Origin: Clostridia bacterium
GTDB taxonomy: Bacteria; Bacillota; Clostridia; Oscillospirales; Acutalibacteraceae
Reading direction: 5' to 3'
Length of the DNA: 54,291 bases
Assembly: GCA_017513195.1 (NCBI GenBank)
Contig: JAFXGM010000042.1
Span: 1-54,291, forward strand
In this document: positions 35,393-45,890 of the stretch, one piece after another
Position numbering within the stretch: the first letter of the stretch is position 1
Layout of the letters: the number at the start of each line of letters is the position of its first letter
Translations under genes and position numbers: made by a program
Notes under the pieces: generated by a model
What the model was told of the DNA's origin: nothing
Database searches by the model: none
The model's input: only the letters and a program-made list of their open reading frames with translations

Positions 35393-35950
35393 ATGGACAA
35401 CGGTGCAAGTAGCTACCGCCGTTTTCGTGAAGAAGCAGACCAAAGCGGTCTTGCCGAAATTATAAGGGAATATAGGGACGGACTTATTCTTTATCTTAAT
35501 AGCTTTGTAGGCAACATACATACAGCCGAGGAATTAGCCGAGGACACCTTTGTTTTGCTTGGCACCAAAAAACCGCGTGACAAGGGCAAAGGCTCTTTTA
35601 AAACATGGCTTTATACCATAGGTCGCAATATTGCAATTAATTATTTAAAGAAAAGTTCTAAAAGAAAAGAGATTTCTATTGACGATTGTATTGAACTGAA
35701 ATCGCAAACCGACCTTGAAGAAAATTATATTAAAGAGGAAAGAAAAATCACGCTGCACAAAGCAATGCAAGGGTTAAAGCCCGAATATCGCCAAATTTTG
35801 TGGCTGGTTTATTTTGAGGGCTTTAGCTTAAAACAGGCGGCAAGTGTGATGAAAAAGTCGGTCCACAACACAGAAACCCTTGTGTATCGCGCACGCAACT
35901 CGTTAAAATCACGACTTGAAACGGAGGGCTTTAGCTTTGAAGAATTATGA
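35393..35950 (+). CDS. ECF-type RNA polymerase sigma factor
   Basis: A 185-residue sigma-70 family protein. Region 2 includes AEELAEDTFVLLG and GSFKTWLYTIGRNIAINYLK (promoter melting and -10 contact). Region 4 is QGLKPEYRQILWLVYFEGFS then LKQAASVMKKSVHNTETLVY. There is no region 1 or 3, as in ECF factors. GAGGAG precedes the ATG. It overlaps the downstream membrane gene by 14 bases, the standard layout of a sigma / anti-sigma pair. The target regulon is not visible. Confidence 0.9.
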   Translation: MDNGASSYRRFREEADQSGLAEIIREYRDGLILYLNSFVGNIHTAEELAEDTFVLLGTKKPRDKGKGSFKTWLYTIGRNIAINYLKKSSKRKEISIDDCIELKSQTDLEENYIKEERKITLHKAMQGLKPEYRQILWLVYFEGFSLKQAASVMKKSVHNTETLVYRARNSLKSRLETEGFSFEEL

Positions 35951-36836
35951 CGAAACTATAAGCACTGTATTTGAACGTATAGACCAATATAAAACCGCAA
36001 GGCTAAGAAAACGAAAAATTATTACCCGAATTGCCATTCCCGCGTTTAGTGTATGCTTGGCAGTAGCTATGGGCATATTTGCAGTAAAAGGTGATGCTTT
36101 TAAAAATGAATCATCAATAACGCTCGATGATTCAACCGTTATAGGCGAAAAGGATTATATTGAACCCGATGAATTAAATAATAATTCTAATGACACAAAT
36201 ACAACGTCAGACGATATTGACGGTGATTGGTACGGTGAAGGTCAACAACCACCGCCAAGTAATAGTAGTGGAAACAGTTCAACAAGCAGCGAACAAGTAA
36301 GTGATCCCGCAAAATTGCTTTGCTATATAAATCAAATTGAAAGCACAAAAGATTCCGATATAGCGCCACCACACCCTGTGGATGACCACTATCATAAAGA
36401 TTGGAGCATTGACGAGGCAACAAAGTATTTAAACGTAGATTTTAGCGTTGTTAATGCAAAATACGTTTTAGATTCTTCAAACTGTGGTGCTTGGTATAAA
36501 AAAAGCGATAATACCTTGGTAATGGACCACAATGCATTTGTTTATACGAATGATAAGGGAAGCTATCTTTTACAGGCAAGTAAAACCTTTTTGCCAAAAG
36601 ATTGCATTGTAGTTTCTAATGAAGAGGTAGTATCGACTATAGTTGGCACAAAAAACGGCCCTGTTTATGTAAAGTTTTACGGAACGGTAGGCTCGGTTAT
36701 GTCACATAACTATTCCTCTATACAGACAACTATGATTGCAGAATTTGAGCATAAAGGTGTTAATTTCCGCATAGAAGCAAACAATATTTCTGCTTTCGAC
36801 TTTTACCAATTTGTATCAGCCGTTGCAAACGGATGA
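35937..36836 (+). CDS. Membrane anti-sigma-like protein
   Basis: A 299-residue protein. The start is TTG at 35937: ACGGAGGG lies 9 bases upstream, and the resulting N-terminus, KNYDETISTVFERIDQYKTA, is the usual short cytoplasmic sigma-binding stretch. One transmembrane helix follows (~29-48, IAIPAFSVCLAVAMGIFAV). Then come an acidic, Ser/Asn-rich spacer and an extracellular domain (~115-299) whose end (GVNFRIEANNISAFDFYQFV) resembles DUF4367. No zinc-binding HxxxCxxC motif is present. It probably holds the ECF factor until an envelope signal is sensed. Confidence 0.75.
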   Translation: MKNYDETISTVFERIDQYKTARLRKRKIITRIAIPAFSVCLAVAMGIFAVKGDAFKNESSITLDDSTVIGEKDYIEPDELNNNSNDTNTTSDDIDGDWYGEGQQPPPSNSSGNSSTSSEQVSDPAKLLCYINQIESTKDSDIAPPHPVDDHYHKDWSIDEATKYLNVDFSVVNAKYVLDSSNCGAWYKKSDNTLVMDHNAFVYTNDKGSYLLQASKTFLPKDCIVVSNEEVVSTIVGTKNGPVYVKFYGTVGSVMSHNYSSIQTTMIAEFEHKGVNFRIEANNISAFDFYQFVSAVANG

Positions 36837-36842
36837 TATACC

Positions 36843-36872
36843 GATTGCCACGATGCTAACGCATCTAGCAAT
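36843..36872. repeat. Palindromic repeat module
   Basis: An ATTGC / GCAAT outer arm encloses the hairpin GATGC-TAAC-GCATC. The GATTGCCACG...GCAATGACA frame resembles a dispersed repeat common in gut bacterial genomes, from memory only. Confidence 0.45.
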
Positions 36873-36895
36873 GACAAATACAGTTTAATTTGTAG

Positions 36896-36926
36896 GGCAG
36901 GGGCTTGGCTCCTGCCGATTTTTTAT
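36896..36926 (+). terminator. Terminator of the sigma / anti-sigma operon
   Basis: GGCAGGgGC pairs with GCtCCTGCC and is followed by GATTTTTTAT. Confidence 0.75.
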
Positions 36927-36937
36927 TTAATATCTAT

Positions 36938-36965
36938 TTGATTATTTAAAATTATATGATATAAT
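36938..36965 (+). promoter_or_regulatory. Promoter of uvrB-uvrA
   Basis: TTGATT, 16-bp spacer, TATAAT. No clear LexA box was recognised nearby. Confidence 0.6.
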
Positions 36966-37000
36966 ATATTTGTGGAAATTTACATTTGCGAGGTGAGAGC

Positions 37001-38959
37001 GTGAACAAATTTGAACTTGTATCAAAATACAAGCCTACGGGTGATCAGCCCGAGGCGATTGACAAGCTGGTAGAGGGTTTAAAACGCGGGGATAAAGAAC
37101 AAACACTGCTTGGTGTTACGGGCAGTGGTAAAACCTTTACAATGGCTAATATTATCGAGCGTGTAAACCGCCCGACACTTGTTCTTGCTCACAATAAAAC
37201 CCTTGCCGCACAGCTTTGTACCGAGTTTAAAGAATTTTTTCCTAACAATGCGGTGGAATATTTTGTTTCATATTATGACTATTACCAACCCGAAGCGTAT
37301 ATACCTGGGACTGATACTTATATCGAAAAGGACAGCGCCATTAATGACGAAATTGACAAGCTGCGTCACAGTGCTACATGTGCTTTATCTGAACGCCGAG
37401 ACGTTATAATTGTGGCGTCGGTTTCGTGTATATATTCACTCGGTAACCCAATTGACTATCGCAATATGGTTATATCACTGCGTGCGGGTATGGAAAAAAG
37501 TCGTGACGAGCTTATCCGAAAGCTTGTCGATTTGCAATACGAACGAAATGACATAAACTTTGTGCGTAACAAATTTCGTGTTCGTGGCGATACGGTAGAG
37601 GTGTATCCGGCGTACTCTTACGGAAACGCTTTACGTATAGAGTTTTTTGGTGACGAAATCGACCGCATAAGTGAAATAAACGTTTTAACGGGTGAGGTAA
37701 AGCAGTTTTTGTCTCATACTGCAATTTACCCTGCATCCCACTATATTGTGCCGCAAGACAAGCTTGAAGAAGCGCTACAAGACCTTAAAGCTGAGATGGA
37801 AGAGCGTGTAGAATTCTTCCAAGAAAACGGCAAGCTAATTGAAGCGCAACGCATTCGTCAGCGCACCGAATATGATATTGAAATGCTACGTGAAATAGGT
37901 GTTTGCAAGGGTATCGAAAACTACTCTCGCGTGTTATCGCGGCGTGCGCCCGGCAGCACACCGTCAACGCTCTTGGACTATTTCCCCGATGATTTTTTAC
38001 TTTTTGTTGACGAATCGCACGTAACACTGCCGCAGGTACGCGGTATGTTTGGCGGTGACCGTGGTCGTAAGGACAACCTTATAGAATATGGCTTCCGTCT
38101 GCCATCGGCTTATGATAACAGACCGCTTAACTTTGACGAGTTTTACTCGCATATAAATCAGGCGATATTTGTATCGGCTACCCCTGCCGATTTTGAAAAG
38201 CAGCACTCGGCGCAGATTGTTGAGCAGGTAATAAGACCAACAGGACTTTTAGACCCGCTTGTAACAGTAAAGCCAAGTGAGGGGCAGATAGATGATATCG
38301 TATCGCAGATAAACGAGCGTGTTGCCAAAAACGAGCGTGTGCTTATTACCACGCTAACCAAAAAAATGGCCGAGGACCTTACCGAATACCTCACCAACCT
38401 TGATATAAAGGTGCGTTATATGCACTATGATATTGATACTATCGAGCGTATGGAGATTATCAGGGATTTGCGTCTTGGCGAGTTTGACGTGCTTGTTGGT
38501 ATTAATCTTTTACGTGAGGGTCTTGACATACCCGAGGTATCTCTTGTGGCTATACTTGATGCCGATAAAGAGGGCTTTTTGCGTAGCGAAACGTCGCTTG
38601 TACAAACTATAGGCCGTGCCGCGCGTAATGCCGACGGTGAAGTTATAATGTATGCCGATATCGTTACACGCTCTATGGAAAACGCTATTCGCGAGACCGA
38701 GCGTCGCCGCGCAATTCAGCAAGCGTATAACGAAGCGCACGGCATAGTGCCAAAAACAATTGTAAAAGATGTGCTTGATATTATTGAAATCGGTACCAAA
38801 GCCGACAAAGAAAAGAGCGACAAACAGCTATCTCGCGCTGAAAAAGAGGCGCTTATTAAACGACTTACACAAGAGATGCATCAGGCGGCTAAAATTCTTG
38901 AATTTGAGCACGCGGCATATCTGCGTGATAGAATAGAAAAACTAAGAAAGAGTAAATAA
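37001..38959 (+). CDS. uvrB: Excinuclease ABC subunit B
   Basis: A 652-residue damage-verification helicase of nucleotide excision repair. Walker A is GVTGSGKT, with [11 protein letters not shown] before it, then the beta-hairpin region [22 protein letters not shown], the DESHVTLPQ motif, [29 protein letters not shown], and the C-terminal UVR motif [19 protein letters not shown]. The start is GTG at 37001 after GAGGTGAG; an upstream TTG is part of the site. uvrA follows after 19 bases. Confidence 0.97.
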   Translation: MNKFELVSKYKPTGDQPEAIDKLVEGLKRGDKEQTLLGVTGSGKTFTMANIIERVNRPTLVLAHNKTLAAQLCTEFKEFFPNNAVEYFVSYYDYYQPEAYIPGTDTYIEKDSAINDEIDKLRHSATCALSERRDVIIVASVSCIYSLGNPIDYRNMVISLRAGMEKSRDELIRKLVDLQYERNDINFVRNKFRVRGDTVEVYPAYSYGNALRIEFFGDEIDRISEINVLTGEVKQFLSHTAIYPASHYIVPQDKLEEALQDLKAEMEERVEFFQENGKLIEAQRIRQRTEYDIEMLREIGVCKGIENYSRVLSRRAPGSTPSTLLDYFPDDFLLFVDESHVTLPQVRGMFGGDRGRKDNLIEYGFRLPSAYDNRPLNFDEFYSHINQAIFVSATPADFEKQHSAQIVEQVIRPTGLLDPLVTVKPSEGQIDDIVSQINERVAKNERVLITTLTKKMAEDLTEYLTNLDIKVRYMHYDIDTIERMEIIRDLRLGEFDVLVGINLLREGLDIPEVSLVAILDADKEGFLRSETSLVQTIGRAARNADGEVIMYADIVTRSMENAIRETERRRAIQQAYNEAHGIVPKTIVKDVLDIIEIGTKADKEKSDKQLSRAEKEALIKRLTQEMHQAAKILEFEHAAYLRDRIEKLRKSK

Positions 38960-38978
38960 ATTCTTGGAGGAATTGATT

Positions 38979-41819
38979 TTGTCTAACGATAAAATTGTTA
39001 TAAAGGGTGCAAGGGAAAACAACCTTAAAAATATGGACGTTACAATACCGCGCGATAAGCTTGTTGTGTTTACGGGCCTTTCGGGCAGCGGTAAAAGCTC
39101 GCTTGCGTTTGATACCATATATGCCGAGGGTCAGCGACGTTATGTTGAGTCGCTTTCAAGCTATGCACGTCAGTTTTTAGGTCAAATGGAAAAGCCAAAC
39201 GTTGACAGCATTGACGGACTTTCTCCTGCAATATCTATTGACCAAAAGACAACGTCTAAAAACCCACGTTCTACTGTGGGTACCGTTACCGAAATTTATG
39301 ACTATTTGCGTCTTTTGTATGCGCGTGTGGGTATTCCGCACTGTCCTGTTTGCGGTAAAGAAATATCTCAGCAAACAACCGACCAGATTGTTGATACAAT
39401 TATGGCGCTAGATGAAGGCAGTAAAATACAAATACTTTCTCCCATAGTAAAAAACCGTAAGGGTGAGCACACAAAAGAGCTTGACCGCGTTCGCAAGTCG
39501 GGCTATGTTCGTGTGCGTATTGACGGCAACATTTACGATTTGTCGGAAGAAATTAAGCTTGAAAAAAACAAAAAGCATATGATAGAGGTTGTAGTCGACC
39601 GCCTTGTTATAAAGCCCGACATTCGTTCACGTCTTGCCGACAGTATTGAAACGGCGGTATCGCTTTCGGGCGGACTTGTGGCGGCCGACGTTATTGGCGG
39701 TGAGGAGCTGCAATTTTCACAAAGCTATGCTTGTGATGAACATGGTATCAGTATACCCGAGCTTACGCCTACAATGTTTTCGTTTAACAACCCTATGGGC
39801 GCGTGCCCTACCTGTACGGGTATCGGCGTGTTTATGAAAATAGACCCGCGTCTTGTAATAAATGACGAAAATCTATCACTTGCCGACGGCTGTATCAAAG
39901 CGGCGGGCTGGGGTGTTAACTCTTGGTTTAACCCCGATGCCAGCACGTTGGCACTTATGTATTACGAAGGCATTGCAAGAAAATACGGTTTTGATATAAA
40001 CACCCCTTGGAAAGACTTAAGCGATGAGGCTAAAAATGCCGTGCTTTACGGTACGGGTGACGAAAAGTTAGAGTTGCATCGCAGCTCGGAATACGGTAGC
40101 GGTACGTATTATGCTCCGTTTGAGGGTGTTATAAATAATCTACAACGCCGATATGAAAACACCAAAAGCGATTATGCCCGCGCCGAATATGAAAGCTATA
40201 TGACCGAGAGCGCCTGCCCCGATTGCAAGGGTGCGCGACTTAAACCTGAGTATTTGGCGGTAACGGTTGGCGGTATAAATATAAAGCAGCTTTGTGATAT
40301 GTCAATTGGCGAAGCCCTTGCATTTATAAACAATTTAAAATTCAATGCTATGCACGGGATGATTGCAGAGCCGATTTTAAAAGAAATAAAGGAACGACTA
40401 AACTTTTTGTCAAGCGTGGGGCTAGAGTATCTTTCTATGTCGCGTTCATCGGGTACGCTTTCGGGTGGCGAGAGTCAGCGTATAAGACTTGCAACCCAGA
40501 TAGGCTCATCTCTTATGGGTGTGCTTTATGTGCTTGACGAGCCAAGTATTGGTTTGCATCAGCGTGATAACGAAAGATTGCTTGCAACGCTAAAGCATCT
40601 ACGGGATTTGGGAAATACTTTAATAGTTGTCGAACATGACGAGGACACAATGCGTGAAGCCGACTATATTATAGATATAGGACCGGGCGCAGGTATTCAC
40701 GGCGGTAAATTAGTATTTAGCGGCACACCCGAAGAACTTTTTAAAAATGAAAATTCTATAACTGCCGATTATCTTTCGGGCAGAAAGGCAATACCTGTTC
40801 CGACTTCTCGTCGCACGGGTAACGGCAACAGCTTACTTGTAAAAGGCGCTGCCGAAAACAACCTTAAAAATATAAATGTAAAAATACCTCTTGGCGAGTT
40901 TGTGTGTGTTACGGGCGTTTCGGGTAGCGGTAAATCCTCACTTGTAAACGATATTGTTTATAAGGTTTTGGCAAACAAGCTTAACCGCGCCAAAACCATT
41001 GCAGGCAAGCACAAAGCGGTTGAGGGTGTTGAGCATCTTGACAAGGTTATCGACATTGACCAATCTCCAATAGGCCGTACCCCACGAAGCAACCCCGCAA
41101 CCTACACGGGTGTGTTTACCGACATCCGCGACCTATATGCCAGCACAAAGGAAGCCAAGGCAAAGGGTTATACTGCGGGCAGATTTTCCTTTAATGTAAA
41201 AGGCGGTCGTTGCGAGGCCTGCTGGGGCGACGGTATAAAGAAAATAGAAATGCACTTTTTACCTGATATTTACGTACCTTGTGAGGTGTGCGGCGGTACA
41301 CGCTACAACAAAGAAACCTTAAGCGTAAAATATAAAGGCAAAAGCATTTATGACGTGCTTGAAATGACGGTAGAGGAGGGTATGTACTTTTTTGAAAGTC
41401 ATCCACGAATTTATCGCAAGCTAAAAACACTTTTTGACGTTGGTTTGGGTTATATTAAAATAGGACAAAGCGCCACAACACTTTCGGGTGGTGAGGCCCA
41501 ACGTGTTAAGCTTGCTACCGAGCTTTCTAAAAAGAGCACGGGCAAGACAATTTATATTCTCGACGAGCCAACAACGGGGCTTCATACCGCCGATGTTCAC
41601 AGGCTTATTGAGGTTTTACAGCGTTTAGTTGACGCAGGTAACACCGTGCTTGTAATTGAACACAATCTTGACGTTATCAAGGTTGCCGACCATATTGTAG
41701 ACCTAGGTCCCGAAGGTGGCAATGGTGGCGGTACGATTGTAGCCGAAGGTACTCCCGAAAAGGTGGCCGAATGTAAAAAATCATATACTGGACAATTTCT
41801 CAAAAAAGTGCTAAAATAA
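38979..41819 (+). CDS. uvrA: Excinuclease ABC subunit A
   Basis: A 946-residue ABC-type damage sensor. Two ATPase halves with Walker [15 protein letters not shown] and [14 protein letters not shown], signatures [15 protein letters not shown] and [15 protein letters not shown], and three zinc-type Cys clusters ([36 protein letters not shown]). The start is TTG at 38979, 8 bases after GGAGG; a frame from 38964 would include that site. It forms a standard uvrBA operon, ended without an obvious strong terminator. Confidence 0.97.
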   Translation: MSNDKIVIKGARENNLKNMDVTIPRDKLVVFTGLSGSGKSSLAFDTIYAEGQRRYVESLSSYARQFLGQMEKPNVDSIDGLSPAISIDQKTTSKNPRSTVGTVTEIYDYLRLLYARVGIPHCPVCGKEISQQTTDQIVDTIMALDEGSKIQILSPIVKNRKGEHTKELDRVRKSGYVRVRIDGNIYDLSEEIKLEKNKKHMIEVVVDRLVIKPDIRSRLADSIETAVSLSGGLVAADVIGGEELQFSQSYACDEHGISIPELTPTMFSFNNPMGACPTCTGIGVFMKIDPRLVINDENLSLADGCIKAAGWGVNSWFNPDASTLALMYYEGIARKYGFDINTPWKDLSDEAKNAVLYGTGDEKLELHRSSEYGSGTYYAPFEGVINNLQRRYENTKSDYARAEYESYMTESACPDCKGARLKPEYLAVTVGGINIKQLCDMSIGEALAFINNLKFNAMHGMIAEPILKEIKERLNFLSSVGLEYLSMSRSSGTLSGGESQRIRLATQIGSSLMGVLYVLDEPSIGLHQRDNERLLATLKHLRDLGNTLIVVEHDEDTMREADYIIDIGPGAGIHGGKLVFSGTPEELFKNENSITADYLSGRKAIPVPTSRRTGNGNSLLVKGAAENNLKNINVKIPLGEFVCVTGVSGSGKSSLVNDIVYKVLANKLNRAKTIAGKHKAVEGVEHLDKVIDIDQSPIGRTPRSNPATYTGVFTDIRDLYASTKEAKAKGYTAGRFSFNVKGGRCEACWGDGIKKIEMHFLPDIYVPCEVCGGTRYNKETLSVKYKGKSIYDVLEMTVEEGMYFFESHPRIYRKLKTLFDVGLGYIKIGQSATTLSGGEAQRVKLATELSKKSTGKTIYILDEPTTGLHTADVHRLIEVLQRLVDAGNTVLVIEHNLDVIKVADHIVDLGPEGGNGGGTIVAEGTPEKVAECKKSYTGQFLKKVLK

Positions 41820-41886
41820 CAAATATTTACACATTATTCACCAAATGTGTTATAAATGAACTATCATATTATGTGAGGTGAAAGCT

Positions 41887-42729
41887 GTGTTTGGCTATGT
41901 TAAGGCTTGTAAGCCCGAACTAAAAATCAAAGAGTACGAAACCTATAAGGCGGTTTATTGTTCGCTTTGTAAAAAGCTTGGTAAAAGCTACGGCCTGCTT
42001 TCGCGTTTCACTTTAAGTTATGATTTTACATTTTTGGCACTGCTTAATATGTCGCTTAAAGATGGTTGCGACGGCTTTGAGCGCAAACGGTGTGCGTTTA
42101 ATCCGCTTAAAAAATGCAACTACTGTAAAAACCTTGATGCTATTGATATGCCCGCCGCTGCGGCTATGATAATGCTATATTACAAAATACTTGATAATAT
42201 AGTCGACGAACGTGGGTTTAAAAAGTTTAAGTATTGGTGTATAAAGCCACTCTTTAGCCGTGCACATAAAAAAGCCGCAAAAAAATACCCTCAAATTGAA
42301 GAAAGTGTAAGTGAGTATATAGCATCGCAAAGCGCTCTTGAAAAAGCAAATTGCACGTCAATAGATGAGGCGGCAGATCCAACCGCTAAGGTTATGGAAA
42401 AAATACTTACACTTTGCAGTGATGACGAAATGCAAAAGCGAGTTTTGCAAAGAATGGGTTATTGCCTTGGCAGATACATCTATTTGCTTGATGCCGCGGT
42501 TGACCTTCCGGAAGATACTAAAAAAGGCGGCTACAACGTGCTTAAAAACGTTGATGAAAGCGAGATTAAGCAGCGTATTAAGCAGCAACTGTATTTTTGT
42601 ACAAACGAGGCGGCAAGAGCCTTTGAGTTATTAGATATCAAAAAATATAAAACAATACTTGGTAATATTATTTATCTTGGACTTGAAGAAACATTTTTAA
42701 AGGAGTTAGACAATGAGAGATCCGTATGA
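41887..42729 (+). CDS. DUF5685 family protein
   Basis: A 280-residue uncharacterised cytosolic protein beginning [18 protein letters not shown], the conserved N-terminus of DUF5685. I start at GTG 41887, 6 bases after GAGGTG; the GTG at 41878 is inside that site. Conserved-looking Cys pairs occur in [14 protein letters not shown] and [15 protein letters not shown], possibly a metal site. The rest is helical, with DNIVDERG and [14 protein letters not shown] recalling the Asp-rich helices of all-alpha isoprenoid synthase folds; that is only a suggestion. It overlaps the J-domain gene by 17 bases, a pairing I recall in many Clostridia. Function unknown. Confidence 0.82.
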   Translation: MFGYVKACKPELKIKEYETYKAVYCSLCKKLGKSYGLLSRFTLSYDFTFLALLNMSLKDGCDGFERKRCAFNPLKKCNYCKNLDAIDMPAAAAMIMLYYKILDNIVDERGFKKFKYWCIKPLFSRAHKKAAKKYPQIEESVSEYIASQSALEKANCTSIDEAADPTAKVMEKILTLCSDDEMQKRVLQRMGYCLGRYIYLLDAAVDLPEDTKKGGYNVLKNVDESEIKQRIKQQLYFCTNEAARAFELLDIKKYKTILGNIIYLGLEETFLKELDNERSV

Positions 42730-43333
42730 GGTATTAGGCGTTTCAAAAAACGCAACCGATGATCAAATAAAAGACGCCTATCGCGAGCTTGCAAGAAAGT
42801 ATCATCCCGACAATTATACCGATAATCCGCTTTCTGATTTGGCGGGCGAAAAGATGAAGGAAATTAACGAGGCTTACGACGCCATCGTTAATGAACGTCG
42901 TCACGGCTCATCTAAAAAACCGGGTGGCAACACTTACAACAATTCCTACAACCACACAAATTTCCCCGAAGTTCGCAGTCTTATAAATCAAGGCAGACTT
43001 GAACAAGCACAGGAAATTCTTGATGGCGTACCTCCACAGAATCGTGATGCCGAGTGGTATTTTCTAAACGGCACTGTGCTTTACCGTCGCGGTTGGTTTG
43101 ACCAAGCATATACCAGCTTTGCAACGGCTGTACGTATGAACCCGCAAAACCCCGAATATCGAAACGCTATGAATGCCGCTCAAAGACAAAGTGGTCAGCA
43201 GTATAACCCATATCGCCCATATGGTTATGGTGCTTATGGTGCAGGATGTCATCCTTGTGACATTTGTCAGGGTCTTATTTGTGCCGATTGTTGCTGCGAG
43301 TGTATGGGCGGCGACTTGATTCGTTGTTGCTAA
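42713..43333 (+). CDS. J-domain protein with TPR and Cys-rich tail
   Basis: A 206-residue co-chaperone-like protein. The J domain (1-~70) has [20 protein letters not shown] and the HPD triad in [16 protein letters not shown]-like pair follows (~85-150: [37 protein letters not shown]). A Gly/Tyr-rich linker leads to a final 31-residue stretch with ten cysteines ([19 protein letters not shown]). It presumably stimulates a DnaK ATPase. The partner is probably the coupled DUF5685 protein. The Cys tail could bind metal or be palmitoyl-like anchored; neither is shown. Confidence 0.88.
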   Translation: MRDPYEVLGVSKNATDDQIKDAYRELARKYHPDNYTDNPLSDLAGEKMKEINEAYDAIVNERRHGSSKKPGGNTYNNSYNHTNFPEVRSLINQGRLEQAQEILDGVPPQNRDAEWYFLNGTVLYRRGWFDQAYTSFATAVRMNPQNPEYRNAMNAAQRQSGQQYNPYRPYGYGAYGAGCHPCDICQGLICADCCCECMGGDLIRCC

Positions 43334-43334
43334 T

Positions 43335-43865
43335 ATGAAAAACACAAAGAAAATTACGCTTTGCGGTATGATTGCGGCATTGTCAATAACGATAATGCTT
43401 ACAAGCTATTTTCCGTATCTCACATACGCAATTCCGGCGGTTGCAGGACTTTTTATGATGGTGCCGCTTATTGAATGTGGTGTGTCATGGAGTGTTGGCG
43501 CATATATTTCAAGTGCCACCATAATACTTATCGTAGGTGAAATGGAGTCAAAAATTCTCTACGTAATGCTTTTGGGCTACTATCCAATTCTAAAATCGAT
43601 TATCGAAAGGCTTCACAAGCATGTTATTGAGTGGGTGCTTAAACTTATCTGCTTTAACATAGCGGCAGTAGCATTTTATTACGTTGCAACGTCTACGGTA
43701 ATAGGCGTATCGTTCGATGATTTTGGCGAATGGGGCAAATACGGTGCTTGGGGCTTCTTGGGCCTTTGCAACGTTGTGTTTGTAATATACGATATCGGTA
43801 TTTCTCGTATGGCTGGTTATTATATGATGACTCTTCATAACAAGGTAAAAAAGATAATTAAATAG
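43335..43865 (+). CDS. Integral membrane protein, ECF S-component-like
   Basis: A 176-residue protein with about five hydrophobic helices. The N-terminus, KKITLCGMIAALSITIMLTS, is typical of ECF-transporter substrate-binding (S) subunits and related small membrane proteins. No vitamin-specific motif is recognisable. It starts one base after the J-domain stop, without a strong ribosome binding site, so translation is probably coupled. Its function in the DUF5685/J-domain operon is unknown. Confidence 0.65.
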   Translation: MKNTKKITLCGMIAALSITIMLTSYFPYLTYAIPAVAGLFMMVPLIECGVSWSVGAYISSATIILIVGEMESKILYVMLLGYYPILKSIIERLHKHVIEWVLKLICFNIAAVAFYYVATSTVIGVSFDDFGEWGKYGAWGFLGLCNVVFVIYDIGISRMAGYYMMTLHNKVKKIIK

Positions 43866-43875
43866 AAAATCAAAA

Positions 43876-43906
43876 GCGGGCAACCACTGGTTGTCCGCAT
43901 TTTATT
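43876..43906 (+). terminator. Terminator after the DUF5685 operon
   Basis: GCGGgCAACCA pairs with TGGTTGtCCGC around a minimal loop and is followed by ATTTTATTATT. Confidence 0.8.
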
Positions 43907-43915
43907 ATTTACATT

Positions 43916-43944
43916 TTGATGGTTTTAGTGTAAAATAATATATT
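43916..43944 (+). promoter_or_regulatory. Promoter of the flavoprotein-cmk-ispH/S1 operon
   Basis: TTGATG, 17-bp spacer, TATATT. Confidence 0.6.
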
Positions 43945-43965
43945 ATTTGGAAGAGTGGTGAGGGA

Positions 43966-45222
43966 ATGAAAAAGATTGTTATAATCGGCGGCGGAGCGGC
44001 AGGTCTTATGGCGGCGTCTAGCGCGGCGTTTTGCTTTAAGGATGAGGCTTATCAAATAACCGTTGTCGAAAAAAATTCCCGACCTGCACGCAAGGTTATG
44101 ATAACGGGTAAGGGTAGATGCAACGTTACAAACAACTGTGATGTAAATTCGCTTATTACCAATACCCCAAAAAACGGAAAGTTTTTATATTCGGCGTTTA
44201 ATAATTTTACGTCAGCGGATACAATGACCTATTTTGAAAGTATGGGGGTACCGCTTAAAACCGAGCGTGGCAACCGCGTTTTTCCTGTATCTGACAAGTC
44301 GGTAGATATTGTTGATGCTCTGGTTCGTCCTGTGCAAAAAAACTGTAATATTATCGAGGGCGAGGCATCTGCCATAATTGCGCCAAACGGTTTTATTACT
44401 GCGGTAAAGCTTACTGACGGCAGAATACTTGATGCCGACAGCGTCATAGTGGCTACGGGCGGTATGTCATACCCCACAACAGGTTCTACGGGTGACGGCT
44501 ACAAAATGGCAAAGGCTTTGGGCCATACGGTAACTAACCTTACACCATCACTTATAGGTCTGGAGTGTCATGAGGGCTTTTGCACTCGTATTGCAGGGCT
44601 TTCATTAAAAAACGTTACGCTTTCAGCCTTTGAAGATGGTAAGAAAAAGCCGCTTTATAAAGAAATGGGCGAAATGCTTTTCACCCATACAGGCATATCG
44701 GGGCCACTTACTTTATCGGCTTCGGCTCATCTGCGTTATATGGACAAAAAGAAATATTTTGTCGAAATTGATTTAAAGCCCGCTCTAGACGAGGCTCAGC
44801 TTGATAAACGCCTGCTTCGTGATTTTGAGGAATCGCTTAACCGCGATTTTGCAAATTCTTTAGATAAACTTTTACCAAAAAGCATAATTCCGGTTATAAT
44901 AAATATGTCGGGAATAAATCCACATACCAAGGTTAATCAAATAAGTCGCGAAGAGCGACAGTCACTTATAAATGCTATAAAGCATTTTAGACTTAACGTT
45001 ACAGGCTTTAGACCCATAGAAGAAGCGATTATTACAAGCGGTGGCATTAGTGTAAAAGAAATTGACCCTGCTACTATGATGTCAAAGCTTATAGGCGGAC
45101 TTTTCTTCGCTGGGGAAATAATCGACGTTGATGCCTACACTGGCGGATTTAATCTACAGATAGCATTCTCAACCGGCTTTTTAGCGGGGGAAAGTGCGGC
45201 AAAATATGAAAGGAATAATTAA
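43966..45222 (+). CDS. HI0933/YhiN-family FAD-dependent oxidoreductase
   Basis: A 418-residue flavoprotein. The dinucleotide fold KKIVIIGGGAAGLMAASSAA is at the N-terminus, then the family hallmark KVMITGKGRCNVTNNC, ATGGMSYPTTGSTGDGYKMA, FTHTGISGPLTLSAS, and the C-terminal FAD loop GGLFFAGEIIDVDAYTGGFN. The family is conserved in bacteria with no settled substrate. It is the first gene of an operon with cmk and ispH-rpsA. GGTGAGGG precedes the ATG. Confidence 0.93.
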   Translation: MKKIVIIGGGAAGLMAASSAAFCFKDEAYQITVVEKNSRPARKVMITGKGRCNVTNNCDVNSLITNTPKNGKFLYSAFNNFTSADTMTYFESMGVPLKTERGNRVFPVSDKSVDIVDALVRPVQKNCNIIEGEASAIIAPNGFITAVKLTDGRILDADSVIVATGGMSYPTTGSTGDGYKMAKALGHTVTNLTPSLIGLECHEGFCTRIAGLSLKNVTLSAFEDGKKKPLYKEMGEMLFTHTGISGPLTLSASAHLRYMDKKKYFVEIDLKPALDEAQLDKRLLRDFEESLNRDFANSLDKLLPKSIIPVIINMSGINPHTKVNQISREERQSLINAIKHFRLNVTGFRPIEEAIITSGGISVKEIDPATMMSKLIGGLFFAGEIIDVDAYTGGFNLQIAFSTGFLAGESAAKYERNN

Positions 45223-45224
45223 TT

Positions 45225-45890
45225 ATGATTTCTATTGCATTAGACGGACCTGCAGGCGCAGGCAAAAGCACGGTGGCAAAGGGTGCTGCAAAGGCACTTG
45301 GATTTATTTACGTTGATACAGGTGCACTTTACCGTACAGTTGGTCTTAAATTTATGCGCGAGGGATATGATACAAACCTTGACTGCGACATAGATGCTAT
45401 TCTTAAAACAATTGAGGTAGATATTAAATTTATCGACGGTACACAGCACGTGTTTTTAAACGGCGAGGACGTGTCCGAGGCAATCCGTACACCAGAGGCA
45501 TCAATGATGGCGTCTGCCGTATCGGCAAAGCCACCTGTTCGTGCGTTTTTGCTTGAAATGCAACGCAAGCTTGCACGCGAAAACAATGTGCTAATGGACG
45601 GCAGAGATATTGGCACGGTGGTGCTTCCAAACGCTACACTCAAGTTCTTTGTTACCGCAAGTGTAGAGGAACGCGCAACACGTCGATATAAAGAGCTTAA
45701 AGAAAAGGGTATGGACGTTAAATACGAAGATATTTATAGCGACATTGAAACACGCGACTATAACGACTCGCACCGAGAGATAGCTCCGCTTAAGCCCGCC
45801 GAAGATTCCATTATGTTTGACACAACGGGCAACACCTTGCAGGAATCTATAGATAATCTTATAAAAGCAATAAAGGAAAGAATAAATTGA
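45225..45890 (+). CDS. cmk: Cytidylate kinase
   Basis: A 221-residue (d)CMP kinase. P-loop IALDGPAGAGKSTVAKGAA, YVDTGALYRTVGL, the CMP-binding region PEASMMASAVSAKPPVR, LMDGRDIGTVVLPNA, and the lid with ERATRRYKEL and RDYNDSHREIAPLKPAED. It is located, as in many Clostridia, directly before ispH/S1, and its TGA stop overlaps that gene's TTG start. Confidence 0.96.
   Translation: MISIALDGPAGAGKSTVAKGAAKALGFIYVDTGALYRTVGLKFMREGYDTNLDCDIDAILKTIEVDIKFIDGTQHVFLNGEDVSEAIRTPEASMMASAVSAKPPVRAFLLEMQRKLARENNVLMDGRDIGTVVLPNATLKFFVTASVEERATRRYKELKEKGMDVKYEDIYSDIETRDYNDSHREIAPLKPAEDSIMFDTTGNTLQESIDNLIKAIKERIN

Noticed and set aside
36938-37000. LexA/SOS box upstream of uvrBA
   Set aside because: I could not find a convincing GAAC...GTTC-type dyad in the promoter region.
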